From Takakia lepidozioides (Eukaryota; Streptophyta; Takakiopsida; Takakiales; Takakiaceae): DNA of 64,000 bases. The translations under genes and the position numbers were made by a program. The notes under the pieces are model-generated. The model did not search any database, had not been told where the DNA came from, and was given only the letters and a program-made list of their open reading frames with translations. Below, piece after piece: positions 1 to 10,874 of this stretch (within the stretch, counting starts at the first letter, position 1; each line of letters begins with the position of its first letter). Location: positions 71,422,001 to 71,486,000 of the forward strand of contig CM060733.1 of the NCBI GenBank assembly GCA_030704615.1, read 5' to 3'.

Positions 1-940
1 TAATTCTGTGGCTGTGGCTTGCCTCCACACCAAAGGAGTTAGCAAATGAGCAGGGTAGACAGGGCAGACTCAGTGTAAGTCTGCCCTAGCAGACTGACAA
101 AAGACAGGGCAGACTCAGACTGAAAGCAAAGAAATTGCTCAACTAGTTGTCTATCACCATCTCCATCAGACCATAGTCTGAGATCTGCCCTGTGTACAAA
201 AGGTCAAGAATGGTGAAAAGAAGGAGGTTACTCACTAGGGCAGACTCAGTCTCGCTTTGACTTCTCAGCAGATTGATTATGGAGGGCGGGCTGAGACAAG
301 CACGGGCAGATTGGTTTCAGGTCATACTACTGGCTGGAGTGCAGCCTGTTGACAGTGGATAATCGTGCGCAACCATGCACCTCATGAAAACGAATTTGAA
401 TCGGTGATCCGAAGCACCGCCGTGAAGTCGTCATCAACCCCGAATATCGACTGCCTCTGTTCTGCTGGGGGCTCCTGTAAGTCTGTCAGACATGCTGCCA
501 TCATACAGCGTACTATTAATGGATCTTCAGTTGAAGTGACCGTAAGTTTCCTCTTGTATCACCTCTGGACATAGTAAGGCATCTGGATTCCCTGCAGTGG
601 CGGTGGCAAAGATTGTCAAGAAACATGTGGGCTTTGTACAGACCATCGATTGTCAATAGTAGTAGGGCTAGTGTGTTTCGTTACCCTGCTCTCCATGGAC
701 TTGATGATTACATCATCTTAAGCAGAGATCTTTCAGTTGAATCACTCCTACTTCCACAGCAGAAGCAGCAGTCCAGGTTGGATTATCTGAGCTTTAGTGT
801 GATTGCACTTGACCACATGACAATAAACTGGAGGGAGGAGAGTAATGTTACCCTGGTTCTAGAGAGACAGTTTTCTTTGATGTGACCCTTACCCAACTTT
901 TGTAATGTTCAACCATGCAACTACTCAACTCCAGCCTGTC
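1..940. other. Non-coding stretch without a recognisable gene
   Basis: Only short open frames of 69-90 codons occur, and none resembles a known family or shows linked splice sites. The left 300 bases repeat the word GGGCAGACTCAG (near 63, 109 and 238) together with its reverse complement. I see no coding signal. Confidence 0.5.
61..87. repeat. Perfect 10-bp hairpin, part of a scattered repeat word
   Basis: AGGGCAGACT at 61-70 and AGTCTGCCCT at 78-87 are exact reverse complements around a 7-base loop. The same word recurs nearby as single copies at about 107-117 and 236-247, and its complement near 183-190. Confidence 0.6.
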
Positions 941-960
941 ATGTCATTGGCGCATTCAAA

Positions 961-1605
961 CCCAACTTGGCCCGGCATGCTCCAGGATCCCTGCCAAGCA
1001 TGATGAGGACAGCACCGCTCAAAAGAACCTCCGCTCTGAAAGAACCTTTCATCTCCTGATGCGCAGAACTGAGCCTAAGTAGTATGAACCTGAAGTTGCA
1101 GCCGTTGCCGCATGCGCCACTTCCTCTGCCCCACAGACATACTAAGGTGATTACAAGGAACCCAACTTGGCCTGGCATGCTCCAGGATCCCTGGCAAGCA
1201 TGATGAGGACAGCACCGCTCGAAAGAACCTCCGCTCTGAAAGAACCTTTCATCTCCTGATGCGCATGTTCTTCTTTTTGCTAGGCTTAAGCATCATCACC
1301 AATGCGCCTTCTTTCAGTTCAGTGAGCCTAACTAGTATGAACCTGAAGCTGCAGCCGTTGCCGCATGCGCCACTTCCTCTGCCCCACAGACATACTAAGG
1401 TGATTACAAGGAACCCAACTTGGCCCGGCATGCTCCAGGATCCTTGCCAAGCATGATGAGGACAGCACCGCTCGAAAGAACCTCCGCTCTGAAAGAACCT
1501 TTCATCTCCTGATGCGCAGAACTGAGCCTAAGTAGTACGAACCTGAAGCTGCAGCCGTTGCCGCATGCACCACTTCCTCTGCCCCACAGACATACTAAGC
1601 GCCTG
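961..1605. repeat. Three-copy tandem repeat, 200-253 bp units
   Basis: Units start with CCCAACTTGG at 961, 1161 and 1414. The copies are nearly identical through the words GGACAGCACCGCTC and GCAGCCGTTGCCGCATGC. The middle unit carries about 50 extra bases near 1266-1330. Short ORFs appear on both strands simply because the unit repeats, so I do not call them genes. Confidence 0.8.
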
Positions 1606-2340
1606 GACTTGCTGCTCGGGGGGGGGGGTGGGCGGGGACGGAGTCATCGCATTCTCCCTCTCTAAAAGTCCGCACAGATCAATCTTTTCCCAGATCAATC
1701 TTTTTCTTTTCTTTTTTTTCTTTTTCTTTATTCTAGCGACGACCGAAGGTCGAGAGCTAGTTTAGCGTAGAGCAGGAATAGGGTGCCATAGTGCCACATC
1801 ATCGTCGCCACGTGTCGTAGCCACCTGTCGTCGCCACGTTTCGTACATCGTCAATTTCTTTCTATCTGCCCGGATTGCCCGAAAAAGCCGAAAATAACTT
1901 CTTGAACGGTATTTCGTCGAGACTGACCCTTTTCCTCCCTGCTTCTGTTTGATGTTCAAAGGAGAGAGAGAGAGCGCGAGCGCAATGGCTACATAGGTTG
2001 ATAAGGCCTGGTATTTAGAACAGGCTTAGATAGGTTTGGCAGAGCTCGACTGTGCGGAGGGCATTTCTTCAAACGGCGCATACAGGAGAGCGTTCTCCAG
2101 TGAGAATTCCAGGGAAAAAGGTGAGCATATTTATCCTCCACAATGGTGGGACAACCTACATATCAAGGTTTAGAGGGTTTACCCCTAGGACGCCTCTCTT
2201 TCTTCTTACATGATGTGAAAAAGGTTTTCTGTTCTACAAAAGTGGCTGTCCCTGTCTGTATCATAGGTTGTTGTTCCTAAACAAGCCATGAAATTGCATT
2301 GCGCAAGGGTTTTTCTTGGTGTTTACAAGGTACTTGGGAG
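1606..2340. other. Non-coding stretch, simple-sequence tracts
   Basis: Contains a G tract at about 1619-1628, a T-rich tract at about 1695-1732 and a short GA run at about 1963-1974. A CGTCGCCACGT-like word repeats near 1800-1850. No coding region is recognised. Confidence 0.4.
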
Positions 2341-2360
2341 GGTCTTCTTGGTTTTGGGAG

Positions 2361-4250
2361 GCCGTCTTATTGATAGCTACAAAAAACCTGCATGAGTAGA
2401 TGGTCAACTGCAAGCAGCAGCAGGGGCACAATTGATAAAATCAGGCACTCTCACAATGACCACAGCCTCCAAAAGAGGACCAAGAGAGGGAGTCCACAGG
2501 ACCTCTTCTGAAAATTCCGGGTATATGGACACTATGTGAGGCAGGGAAACTGAAAGAGGCTCTTCAAATTTTGAACCAAGGAAGCATTTCAGCAGGTACA
2601 GATACTTATGTCTGTCTCTTGCATGCGTGCGTCAAGATGAAAGGCCTGGAAATGGGAAAGCAAGTGCACTCTCACATTACCCAAAGTGGATTCAAACCAA
2701 ATGTTTTTCTACAGAACACCCTTGTGAACATGTATGTTTAATGCGGGAGCATCATGGCTGCACACCAAGTGTTCAACAAAATGCCTGAACGAGGTTTGTT
2801 CACATGGAATACAATGATGGTAGGATTTACCAAGTATGGGTGTGGTAAGAATGCCTTGGAGACATATAAGCAAATGATGCAGGAAGGGGTGACGCCCAAC
2901 CGGGTCATATTCGTTTGCGTTTGCAATGCATGTGCAAGCCTGGCAGCCCTGGAAAATGGCAAAGAGATCCATGGTGACATCATCAAAGCTGGAATTGTAC
3001 CAGGTGTCATTCTGAACAAAACCCTCATGGGAATGTATGACAAATGCGGCAGCATCAAAGATGCAAAAGGGGTGTTCGACAATATGGCTGCACAGGATGT
3101 GGTGTCCTGGAATGCAATAATCGCAGGATATGCCAGGCATGGGTGTGGCATAGAGGCTTTGGAGACCTATGAGCAAATGATGCAGGAAGGAGTGAAGCCC
3201 AATCGGATCACATTTGTGTGTGTCTGCAATGCGTGTGTGAGCCTGGCAGCCCTGGAAAAGGGCAAAGATGTCCATGGTGATGTAATCAAAGCTGGACTTG
3301 TACCAGATGTCATTCTGAACACTACCCTCGTGGACATGTATGCCAAATGTGGCAGCATCGAAGATGCAAAGGGAGTGTTCAAAAATATGACTGAACGAGA
3401 TGTGGTGTCCTGGAATGCGATGATTGCAGGATATGTGCAGCATGGGTGTGGCATGGAGGCTTTGGAGACCTATGAGCAAATGATGCAGGAAGGGTGAAGC
3501 CCAACCGGGCCACATTTGTTTGTATTTTCAATGCATGTGTGAGCCTGGCAGCCCTGGAAAAGGGCAAAGAGGTCCATGGTGACATTATCAAAGCTGGAAT
3601 TGTATCAGATTGCATTCTGAACACTGCCCTCATGGACATGTATGCCAAATGTGGCAGCATCGGAGATGCAAAGGGAGTGTTCGAGAATATGGCTGAACGG
3701 GATGTAGTGTCCTGGAATATAATGATTGCAGGATATGCCCAGCATGGATATGAGCTGGAGGCTTTGGAGACCTATGAGCAAATGATGCAGGAAGGGGTGA
3801 AGCCCAACCGGGTCACATTCACTTGCATTTGCAATGCATGCGCGAGCCTGTCAGCCCTGGAAAAAGGCAAAGAGGTCCATGAAGACATCATCAAAGCTGG
3901 AATCGTACCAGATCTGATTCTGATCAATACCCTTGTGGACATGTATGCCAAATGCAGCACCATCAGAGGTGCAAAGGGAGAGTTTGACAATATGGCTGAA
4001 CGAGATGTAGTGTCCTGGAGTTCGATGATTGCAAGATATGTGCAGCATGGGTGTGGGATGGAGGCTTTGGAGACTTATGAGCAAATGATGCAGGAAGGTG
4101 TGAAGCCCAACCGGGTCACATTTGTTTGTGTTTGCAATGCGTGTGCGGGCCTGGCAGCCCTGGAAAAGGGTAGGAAGGTCCATGGTGACATCATCAAAGC
4201 TGGGATTGTACCAGCTGTCATTCTGAACAATACCCTCCTGGACATGTATG
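2361..4250 (+). pseudogene. PPR gene copy A (PLS-type array), frameshifted and cut by a LINE
   Basis: Encodes a pentatricopeptide-repeat protein of the PLS class, a family that binds organellar RNA in plants. A PDF-motif tail lies near 2370-2430, then a linker with LCEAGKLKEALQIL (about 2535). Repeats follow with family words such as VNMYAKCGSI, VVSWNAMIAGYA and MMQEGVKPNRVTF. The P-L-S triplet recurs about every 303 bp (starts near 2880, 3183, 3485, 3787 and 4090) with high DNA identity, so it was amplified recently. Lesions: TAA in the first repeat (TATGTTTAATGC, about 2728-2742) and loss of one G near 3493 (GGAAGGGTGAAGCCC against GGAAGGGGTGAAGCCC in sister repeats), which splits the frame into 2754-3497 and 3494-4261. 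The array stops abruptly at about 4250 where LINE sequence begins. No E or DYW domain is attached. Certain as PPR; almost certainly non-functional. Confidence 0.9.
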
Positions 4251-4680
4251 CCTCAGGGTGATCCCTGGGAATTGGTTACTTATGCCAAATCTAGGGCTTC
4301 ATGTGTAGTTTTTGGGGTGAATCCCAGGATGGACGATGTGTCCTTTAAAACTACATGCTCTAGCTTAGGCTTGGATTTCATGGCTAATGGTACCATCTCG
4401 AGACTTGATAACAGGGGTACGTTGAAGGTTGCAATGACCAAAAGTGCTTCTAATAGAGTCCCGCATCAATTCAATCTCAAAGAAGTTCGTCCCTTGACTG
4501 GCTGGAGAGCGGTCTTAGACATTGGTGATTCAAACGGGCGCTCTAGGAAGACAACCAAGGGCAACAACTTCAACTTGAGAGTTTCTAATCGGTTTGATGC
4601 TCTGGATGAGGTTGAATCCAAACAGCCAGAAAGACAAGATGCCCCTAAGTGTACGGAACCTGAACGTCCTGAATCTGAAG

Positions 4681-5040
4681 GATTTGGTACTCTGAATGGC
4701 TTACCAATCCTCAAGGTTTACACAAGACGAACAAATTCTATGCACGGGGTAATTGTCCCCAAGCCGTCAGATGGACAGTCTGTCCCTAAGTGTGCAGAGC
4801 CTGAACGTCGTGTAATTGAAGGATTTGGTACTCTAAATGGTTTACCAATCCTCAAAGTCTACACAAGACGAGCAAAATCTATACACAGGGTAATTGTCCC
4901 CAAGCAGTCTGACGGACAATCTGCCCCTATGTGTGCGGAGCCTGTGCGTCGTGTAACTGAAAGATTTGGTACCCTGAATGGTTTACCAATTCTCAAAGTT
5001 TACACAAGACGAGCAAAATCTACACATGGGGTAACTGTCC
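4681..5040 (+). repeat. Three 141-bp in-frame repeats in the LINE N-terminal region
   Basis: The protein word FGTLNGLPILKVYTRR recurs three times (DNA starts near 4681, 4822 and 4963). The period is 141 bp, or 47 codons, so the frame is preserved. Basic and proline-rich residues lie between copies. This is probably a duplicated segment of an ORF1-like or linker region; its function is unknown. Confidence 0.75.
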
Positions 5041-5562
5041 CCCCTTTGCAGAATGGTTGGCCGTCCAGGAGCAATCACAAGCTACCTAGACGACAAACAA
5101 TTCACACGCAAAGGGCTGGCTTGCGGCTGGCCACTTTCAACTTCTCAGGGTTGACCAACCAAAGGAAACAACTTGAAGTGGGACAAGTTCTTCGGACTAA
5201 TGATATTCATATATGTGCTGGGCAAGAAACATGGGAAACGTCGGATAAACAGGTAAGATGTGTACTCTCAAGGCAGCCTCTGCCAAACGCGGTCAAAAAG
5301 GGGTCGGCTTCTTTGTTCGTGATTTATTGTTTGACAATTGTGAAATTATCAACAAGGGTTTGAGGTACGAGCATAGTATCTGGCTAAAACTGAATTTGAA
5401 GGGCGGCATGAGTACAAAGGACCTCTTTGTTGGTTGTGTTTACATGCCCACAGAGGGACCCTTAGTGCTGACGTAGACAAGGCCTTCGAAGATGTAAAGC
5501 TGGACTGTGCTTTGTTCCTTGCCAAAGGTCAGGTGGTACTATTGGGGGACTTCAATGCCTAG

Positions 5563-7518
5563 GTGGGCAAAGGGATCCATCAGGACGATATCATTGGACC
5601 TTTTGGTGAGGACGAGCTGAATTCTAATGGCAGACGGTTAATTAACTGTCTAGAAGAGCTTCAGCTTTTGACCTTGAATAACAGGACAAGTGGTGACCAA
5701 GTGCAGTGGACTCGTGAGAAATCCCAAACTGGGGAACGTTCCATTGTGGACTATATCATAATGGACAAAATTTTGTTCCCCCAGTGTGCCAATGTGTTGA
5801 TCGACAGAACTGATATTGGTACCTCTGACCACTTCCTGGTTTGGACTGAGATCAAAAGGTGTTTTCCCACCACCAAGAGATCTGTGAAACGTTCGATTCG
5901 GAAGTGGCGCATAGAAGAATTCCACAATGAGGAGGTCAAGGCTGAGTACGTCCAGGCCTTGCAAGAGGCTCTCCCTCATTTTGTCCAATCGCTCCAAGAA
6001 CTTCAGTCACGCTCTGTTAACGCAAGAAATGAAGTCGAAAGAGCAGTGGACTCTTGGGAGAGTTTCGTTTCCTCCGTGGCTGACAAGATCATTGGGAGGA
6101 AACTAATTGTCTGTGGTAGAGCAGTTAATTGGTGGACCAATGAGATTAAACTCAAGATAGCTGAGAGACGAGCCCTCTATAAAGAGTGCTGCAACTTGTA
6201 TGCTCACACCAAAAGCTGTGTCACTGTTAACGGACAGAAGTCCAACTTCTTTGACATAGACCAAGGTGTAGCTCAAGGATGTACTCTGTCCCCTCTGCTC
6301 TTCAATGTTTTCATCAATCAACTCCTCGAGGATGTGGAAAGTGAGGGATTTGGGTTAAGGGTGGGTGATACCACCATACCAGTTCTTATGTTTGCGGATG
6401 ACTTCGCAGGCATAAGGGAGACTCCAACCAATCTCCAGGAGTTGATTGATTGCGCGAAGAGATACTTTGATCTTTGGGGGCTAGAGGCTAATGTCAGCAA
6501 ATGTGCAGTGGTAGCATTCAACGACAGAGGAGAGGGAGGAAGTGATCTTAAGTGGCAGTGGGGTAGCCAAGAGATCCCGGTCCTCCCTTCCTACACTTAT
6601 CTGGGCGTTGAGTTCTCCTCCAATTGTAATTGGGATGCACATATCCGGAAAGTTGTTCAAACTGGCAAGGGCAAAGCTCTGGGGCTCACTAAATTTTTCC
6701 ACTGCAGAGGGGTCAACTCTGAGGTTAAGAAAACCATGCTTTGTCGCGTTATTAGACCTGCCTTGGAGTACGGATCTGCTATATGGGTTGATAACTCCAA
6801 CCAGGCTAAGTCTCTAGAATCCATTCAAGTGGGGGTGCTTAAGGAGTGTATGTCAGCATGCTCCAAAACAGCCAATGTGGCTGTTCGGGGTGAGTTTGGC
6901 ATTCCGTCCTTAAGCTCCCGACGAGATGAATTCAAGGTCAGATGGTGGGGTCAGCTGCAACATATGCCCAACACCAGATATCTTAAGTTAATCGACTCTA
7001 TATCTTGGAAACAGGACCGCCCTGTCAAACAGGCTAAGTCCTGGCAGAAGAGAGTAGAAGAGATCCTCAAGGACCTGGACCTGGATCCGCAAGTCTTGAC
7101 CCTGCTGGATAAATCTGACTTAGAGGCTGTAGTGTCCTCAGCCATGTCTGTTGCCATGAGATTGTCTGATGAAAATGAAGTTAGGCAGAAAACTTCCCTG
7201 AACTTGTTTCCAGTCTGTGACATGGGGGAGGATATCTTGGATGACCTCAAGGGTCTACCCACTCTCGGCACTAGACTGAAATTTAAACTCAGGGCAGGAA
7301 GCCTACCTTTGAACAGCAAACTGAAGCAGAGAGGAAAGGGAGAGTGCAATTGCCCGTTGTGTGGGCAATCTGAAGATAGTATTCATTTTCTGATACACTG
7401 TCCGGGGTTCTCTTACCAAAGAGACGCTCTCTTCAAATCTATTAAGGGAATTGTGCCTGTACCCCTGTTTACCAACTTTGAAAGTCTCAGGCTGAGCCAA
7501 AAGCCCAGGCCCTCCTGA
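5563..7518 (+). pseudogene. LINE pol fragment: endonuclease C-terminus, truncated RT, CCHC tail
   Basis: This is the longest open frame of the LINE (651 codons), starting just after the stop behind GDFNA. It holds the end of the APE-like endonuclease (about residues 1-105), a spacer, an RT palm lacking its N-terminal motifs (about 215-330), the thumb region and a C-terminal zinc knuckle (about 595-612). An active enzyme needs the missing endonuclease half and RT fingers, so this product could not retrotranspose. Confidence 0.75.
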
Positions 7519-7849
7519 GGCCTAGTTTTTGGGCAAATCACACACAGCAGATTGATGCTTGTGTGAAGGGATTTCTAGAGGATATCTGGAAAACCCGGAT
7601 TAATTCTTTATATGGAGGTAAGTCATACTACCAATGTCAGCCCCTGACAGAGGTAGGTTCTGTCCCTTTTGTTCCCGCTCAAATTGGGCGCGGGGTCAAT
7701 GGCCACAAGGCTACGGCAAACAACGTCTTATGAGTACAATCTCTCCCCAGCACATTTTTAAAGTCTTGGGACCAATTCAGAGTAGGAGCTAGTGTGTGAT
7801 CAGTAGGGTTTGGGTGTTTGCTAGAAAAAATTCAGCTGTCATTGTCAGC

Positions 7850-8800
7850 TTCTAGCAGCAAGGGCAAGGTCTATGCATTAATGGTGCTGAGTAAGGGATA
7901 GCTGAAGGAGAGCAGGGATAGAGTGTGGGTCCAGATTCATCCAAGAGGGATGGATATCAGGCACAATAGTGCCCATGATTCCCTGTGGATTGATAGCTAC
8001 AGGAAACCTGCATGGGTAGATGGTCAACTGGAAACAGCGGCAGCGGCATATTTGAAATCAGGTGCTCCACCATGGCCACAACTTCCAAGGGAGGACCAAG
8101 AGAGGGAGTCCACAATACCGCTTCTGGCACTTCTGGGCACGTGAGGATGCTATGTGAGGCAGGGCAACTGAAAGAGGCTCTACAGATTTTGAAGGGTTTC
8201 AGCAGATTCAGCAGATTCAGATACTTATGTCTGTCTCTTGCCTAAGTGCATCAAGATGAAAGGCCTAGAAGCCGGAAAACAGGTGCATGCTCACATTATC
8301 CAAAGTGGATTCAAGCCCAACATTTTTCTATGCAACACCCTTGTTAACATGTATGTGAAGTGTGGGAGCATTGTGGATGCACACTGAGTGTTCAACAAAA
8401 TGCCTGAACAAGGTGTGATCACGTGGAATATAATGATGGCTGAACGAGATGTGATCTCGTGGAACGCAATGATCACTGGATATGCTCAGCGTGGGTGCGG
8501 GATGAAGGCTTTGGAGACCTATGAGCAAATGATTCAGGAAGGGTTGAACCCAGACCAGGTCACATTCGTTTCCATTTTCAATGTGTGTGCAAGCCTGGAA
8601 AAGGGCAAAGAGGTCCATGGTGATATCGTCAGAGCTGGAATTGTACCAGATGTCATTCTAAACAATGCCCTCATTGACATGTATGCCAAAGGCGGAAGTA
8701 CTGAAGATGCAAAGGGAGTGTTCGTCAGGATGGCTGAACGAAATGTGGTATCATGGAGTGCTATGATTGCAGGATATGCACAACATGCGTGTGGGATTGA
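7850..8800 (+). pseudogene. PPR gene copy B, frameshifted, with PDF-motif remnant
   Basis: A second PPR copy begins with the same leader as copies A and D (TGTCAGCTTCTAGCAGCAAG near 7846). At 7923-8144 the peptide contains DSLWIDSYRKPAWVDGQL, which resembles the second half of the PDF motif of OSB-type and moss PPR proteins. LCEAGQLKEALQIL follows near 8148-8190, then broken repeats. The best frame (8388-8930) reads PPR words such as VISWNAMITGYAQRG and LIDMYAKGGSTEDAKG. Frameshifts lie near 8190-8245 and stops near 8340-8390. Only about two triplets remain. Confidence 0.75.
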
Positions 8801-8804
8801 TACT

Positions 8805-8930
8805 GCCAATGTGACAACAAGAAAGTATCCCGAAACAGGTAACATAGACGAGGAGAAGCTGTGGAATGAATACTTTTCTGACCCCAGTCAATGGTGGGAC
8901 AATCGAGGCAAGAAGATGAATGTCTGTTAG
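8805..8930 (+). pseudogene. PDF-motif fragment (DPSQWWDNR) joined to PPR copy B
   Basis: The frame from copy B continues into EEKLWNEYFSDPSQWWDNR and then stops. The WWDNR word is the core of the PDF motif first described in organellar single-stranded DNA-binding (OSB) proteins and also found, as I recall, at the N-terminus of moss PPR proteins. Here it lies at the C-terminal side of a PPR fragment, so it more likely marks the start of the next head-to-tail copy than a true C-terminal domain. Assignment is from recalled family patterns. Confidence 0.5.
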
Positions 8931-9194
8931 ATTACAGAGAGTAGCAGGCGCAATTGAGCATAGGAACTGTGGAATTTATAGCCTCTATTCTTCTAAGTTT
9001 ACTTTCTCTACTGTCCAAAAATCAATCAGAAGGTTCATGGATACAGCAGGCAAGGGTACCACCGACAGTTTGGAGGCTGTGATGGCTGCATATGTGTGGG
9101 GAAAAAGAAGCTCCTCCTGGAACAGGAGTGAAGGTTGACAGCATCCGCAGGCAAGTCATGCACCTTTTCATGTACCCTCCTCTTCTTCCACAGA

Positions 9195-9563
9195 CTTTAA
9201 ACCAAGGAGGCATTTCAGCAGATTCAGAAACGTATGTCAGAGCAGAAGTTGCGAGATCTGCTGCTTGACTTTTGGCGCAAGCAACAGGTGCTTGGCATTC
9301 AGGTGTATGCCTCTACCTCTGAATGTGATACTCTTGGATTTTGGATGCTGTTGCTATCAACCATCTATGCTGCAGCTGGTAATTGGGATAATACTGCAAA
9401 GGTGAGAAGAATGATGAAGGTTAGAGGAGTTAGAAAGGAGCCAGGTCGCTGTAGAAAAACAGAAAAGGAATTTTCTGTTTGCCACCACAGTGAGAAGCTG
9501 GCCATTAGTTTTGTGTCTGGAGACGAAAGTAGTGGATCTGCCAACATCCAGTCCAACAGGTGA
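9195..9563 (+). pseudogene. PPR E/E+ motif fused to DYW remnant by deletion
   Basis: The peptide reads STIYAAAGNWDNTAKVRRMM, typical of the E motif that ends plant PPR editing factors. It jumps to VCHHSEKLAISF, which is normally inside the DYW deaminase domain about 60-70 residues later. The DYW zinc and catalytic core is therefore missing and the tail is unrelated. This is the 3' end of a decayed PPR-DYW gene. Confidence 0.7.
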
Positions 9564-9689
9564 AGTCCTGGCAGAACGGGAAGAGGAGATTTCAAGTGCC
9601 TGAATATTAGGCAAGAGGAACTGACCCTACTAAAATGAAGTTGACTTGAAAGTTAACTTGGAAAGCTGATGTGTCCAAGGCCATGTTGG

Positions 9690-9835
9690 AAGAATGCAGA
9701 ATGTCCAAACAACAGTTAGGCATAAAACCCTGAACTCATTTCCGGTTTGTAACATGGATGAGTGAAGGGCAGCCTTGACACTACTGTAATTTTAACTCAG
9801 GGTGAGGTTCAACCTAGAAACTTTCAAAGTTAGTA
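9690..9835 (+). mobile_element. Short decayed fragment of the same LINE family
   Basis: The segment near 9712-9830 (GTTAGGCATAAAACCCTGAA, then TTTCCGGTTTGTAACATGG) aligns by eye with the LINE 3' coding region near 7178-7300 (GTTAGGCAGAAAACTTCCCT, TTTCCAGTCTGTGACATGG). A deletion and several substitutions separate them. It suggests a second, older LINE insertion in the PPR cluster, or copying of LINE DNA along with a PPR duplicate. Confidence 0.55.
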
Positions 9836-9839
9836 AACA

Positions 9840-10874
9840 GAGGTACAGGCGTATGAGCAAATGATGCGTGAAGGGGTGAAGCCCAACCACATCACGTTCG
9901 GTTGCATTTGCAATGTGTATGCAAGCCTGGGAGCCCTGGAAAAGGGGAAAGAGGTCCATGATGACCTCGTCAAAGCTGGAATTGTAGCAGATGTCATTCT
10001 GAACACTGCCCTGGTGGACAATATGTATGCCAAATGTGGGTGCATTAAAGATGCAAAGGCAGTTTTCAACAATATGCAGGCTGAATGACATCTTCAGAAC
10101 TGGAATCGTACCAGATGTGATCCTGAACAATACCTTGGTGGACATGTATGCCAAATGTGGGAGCATTGAGCATGCAAAGGGGAGTGTTCGACCATATGGC
10201 TGAACGAAATGTGGTGTCATGGAACATGATGTTGCAGAATATGCACAGCAGGGGCGCAGGATGGTGGCTTTGGAGACGTATGAGCAAATGATGTGCGAAG
10301 GAGTGAAGCCTAGAAAAGGGTAAAGAGGTCCATGGTTGCATCGTCAAAAGCTGGAATTGTACCAGATGTCATCCTGAACACTGCCTTGGTGGACATGTAT
10401 GCGATGTGGGTGCATCGAGGATGCAAATGGAGTATGGCTGAACGTGATGTGGTGTCGTGGAGTGTGATGATTGCAAGATATGCACAGCAAGGGTGCGCGA
10501 TGGAGGCTTTGGAGACCTATGAGCAAATGATGTGCGAAGGGGTGAAAACCAACAACATCACGTTTGTTTGTGTTTGCAATGCGTGTGAAAGCCTGGGAGC
10601 TCTGGAAAAGGGGAAAGAGGTCCATGGTGACATCGTCAAAGCTTGAATTGTTCCAGATGTCATCCTGAACACTGCCCTGATGGACATGTATGCCAAATGT
10701 GGGTGCATTAAGGATGCGAATGGAGTTAATTTCAGCATTATGGCTGAACGAGATGTGGTGTCGTGGAACGCGATGCTTGCAGGGGTATGCACAGCAGGGG
10801 CGCGGGATCGAGGCTTTGGAGCTCTATTCCAGAGTTTATTGAGCCTATCACAGGCTGTCATTGTCAGCTGCTAG
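9840..10874 (+). pseudogene. PPR gene copy C, heavily frameshifted triplet array
   Basis: About three PPR triplets with words such as MMREGVKPNHITF, GALEKGKEVHDDLVKAGIV and MYAKCGCIKDAKAVF. Frames change near 10080, 10320, 10430 and 10645, so no ORF exceeds about 105 codons. The minus-strand ORFs here are shadows. The DNA remains recognisably similar to copies A and D. Confidence 0.75.

Larger units (their letters stand above)
4250..7735 (+). mobile_element. Non-LTR retrotransposon (LINE), internally deleted and dead
   Basis: Order: N-terminal region with internal repeats, APE-type endonuclease, reverse transcriptase, C-terminal CCHC knuckle. The endonuclease starts near 5120 (LRLATFNFSGLT; QET near 5225) and continues to GDFNA, GTSDHFLVW near 5820. 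RT words are GVAQGCTLSPLLFN (near 6270) and catalytic FADD (near 6393). The knuckle CPLCGQSEDSIHFLIHC is near 7352-7400. Endonuclease and RT sit too close together: the RT fingers and motifs before the catalytic palm are missing between about 6200 and 6225. A TAG replaces the expected Arg codon just after GDFNA (about 5560), and frameshifts occur near 5250 and 7500. Coding similarity continues in another frame to about 7733. It interrupts the PPR cluster. I see no clear poly(A) tail or target duplication. Confidence 0.85.

Noticed and set aside
2709-3660. Minus-strand ORF of 268 codons opposite the PPR array
   Set aside because: It is the antisense shadow of PPR repeats, with the same 303-bp periodicity. 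The plus strand explains the sequence.
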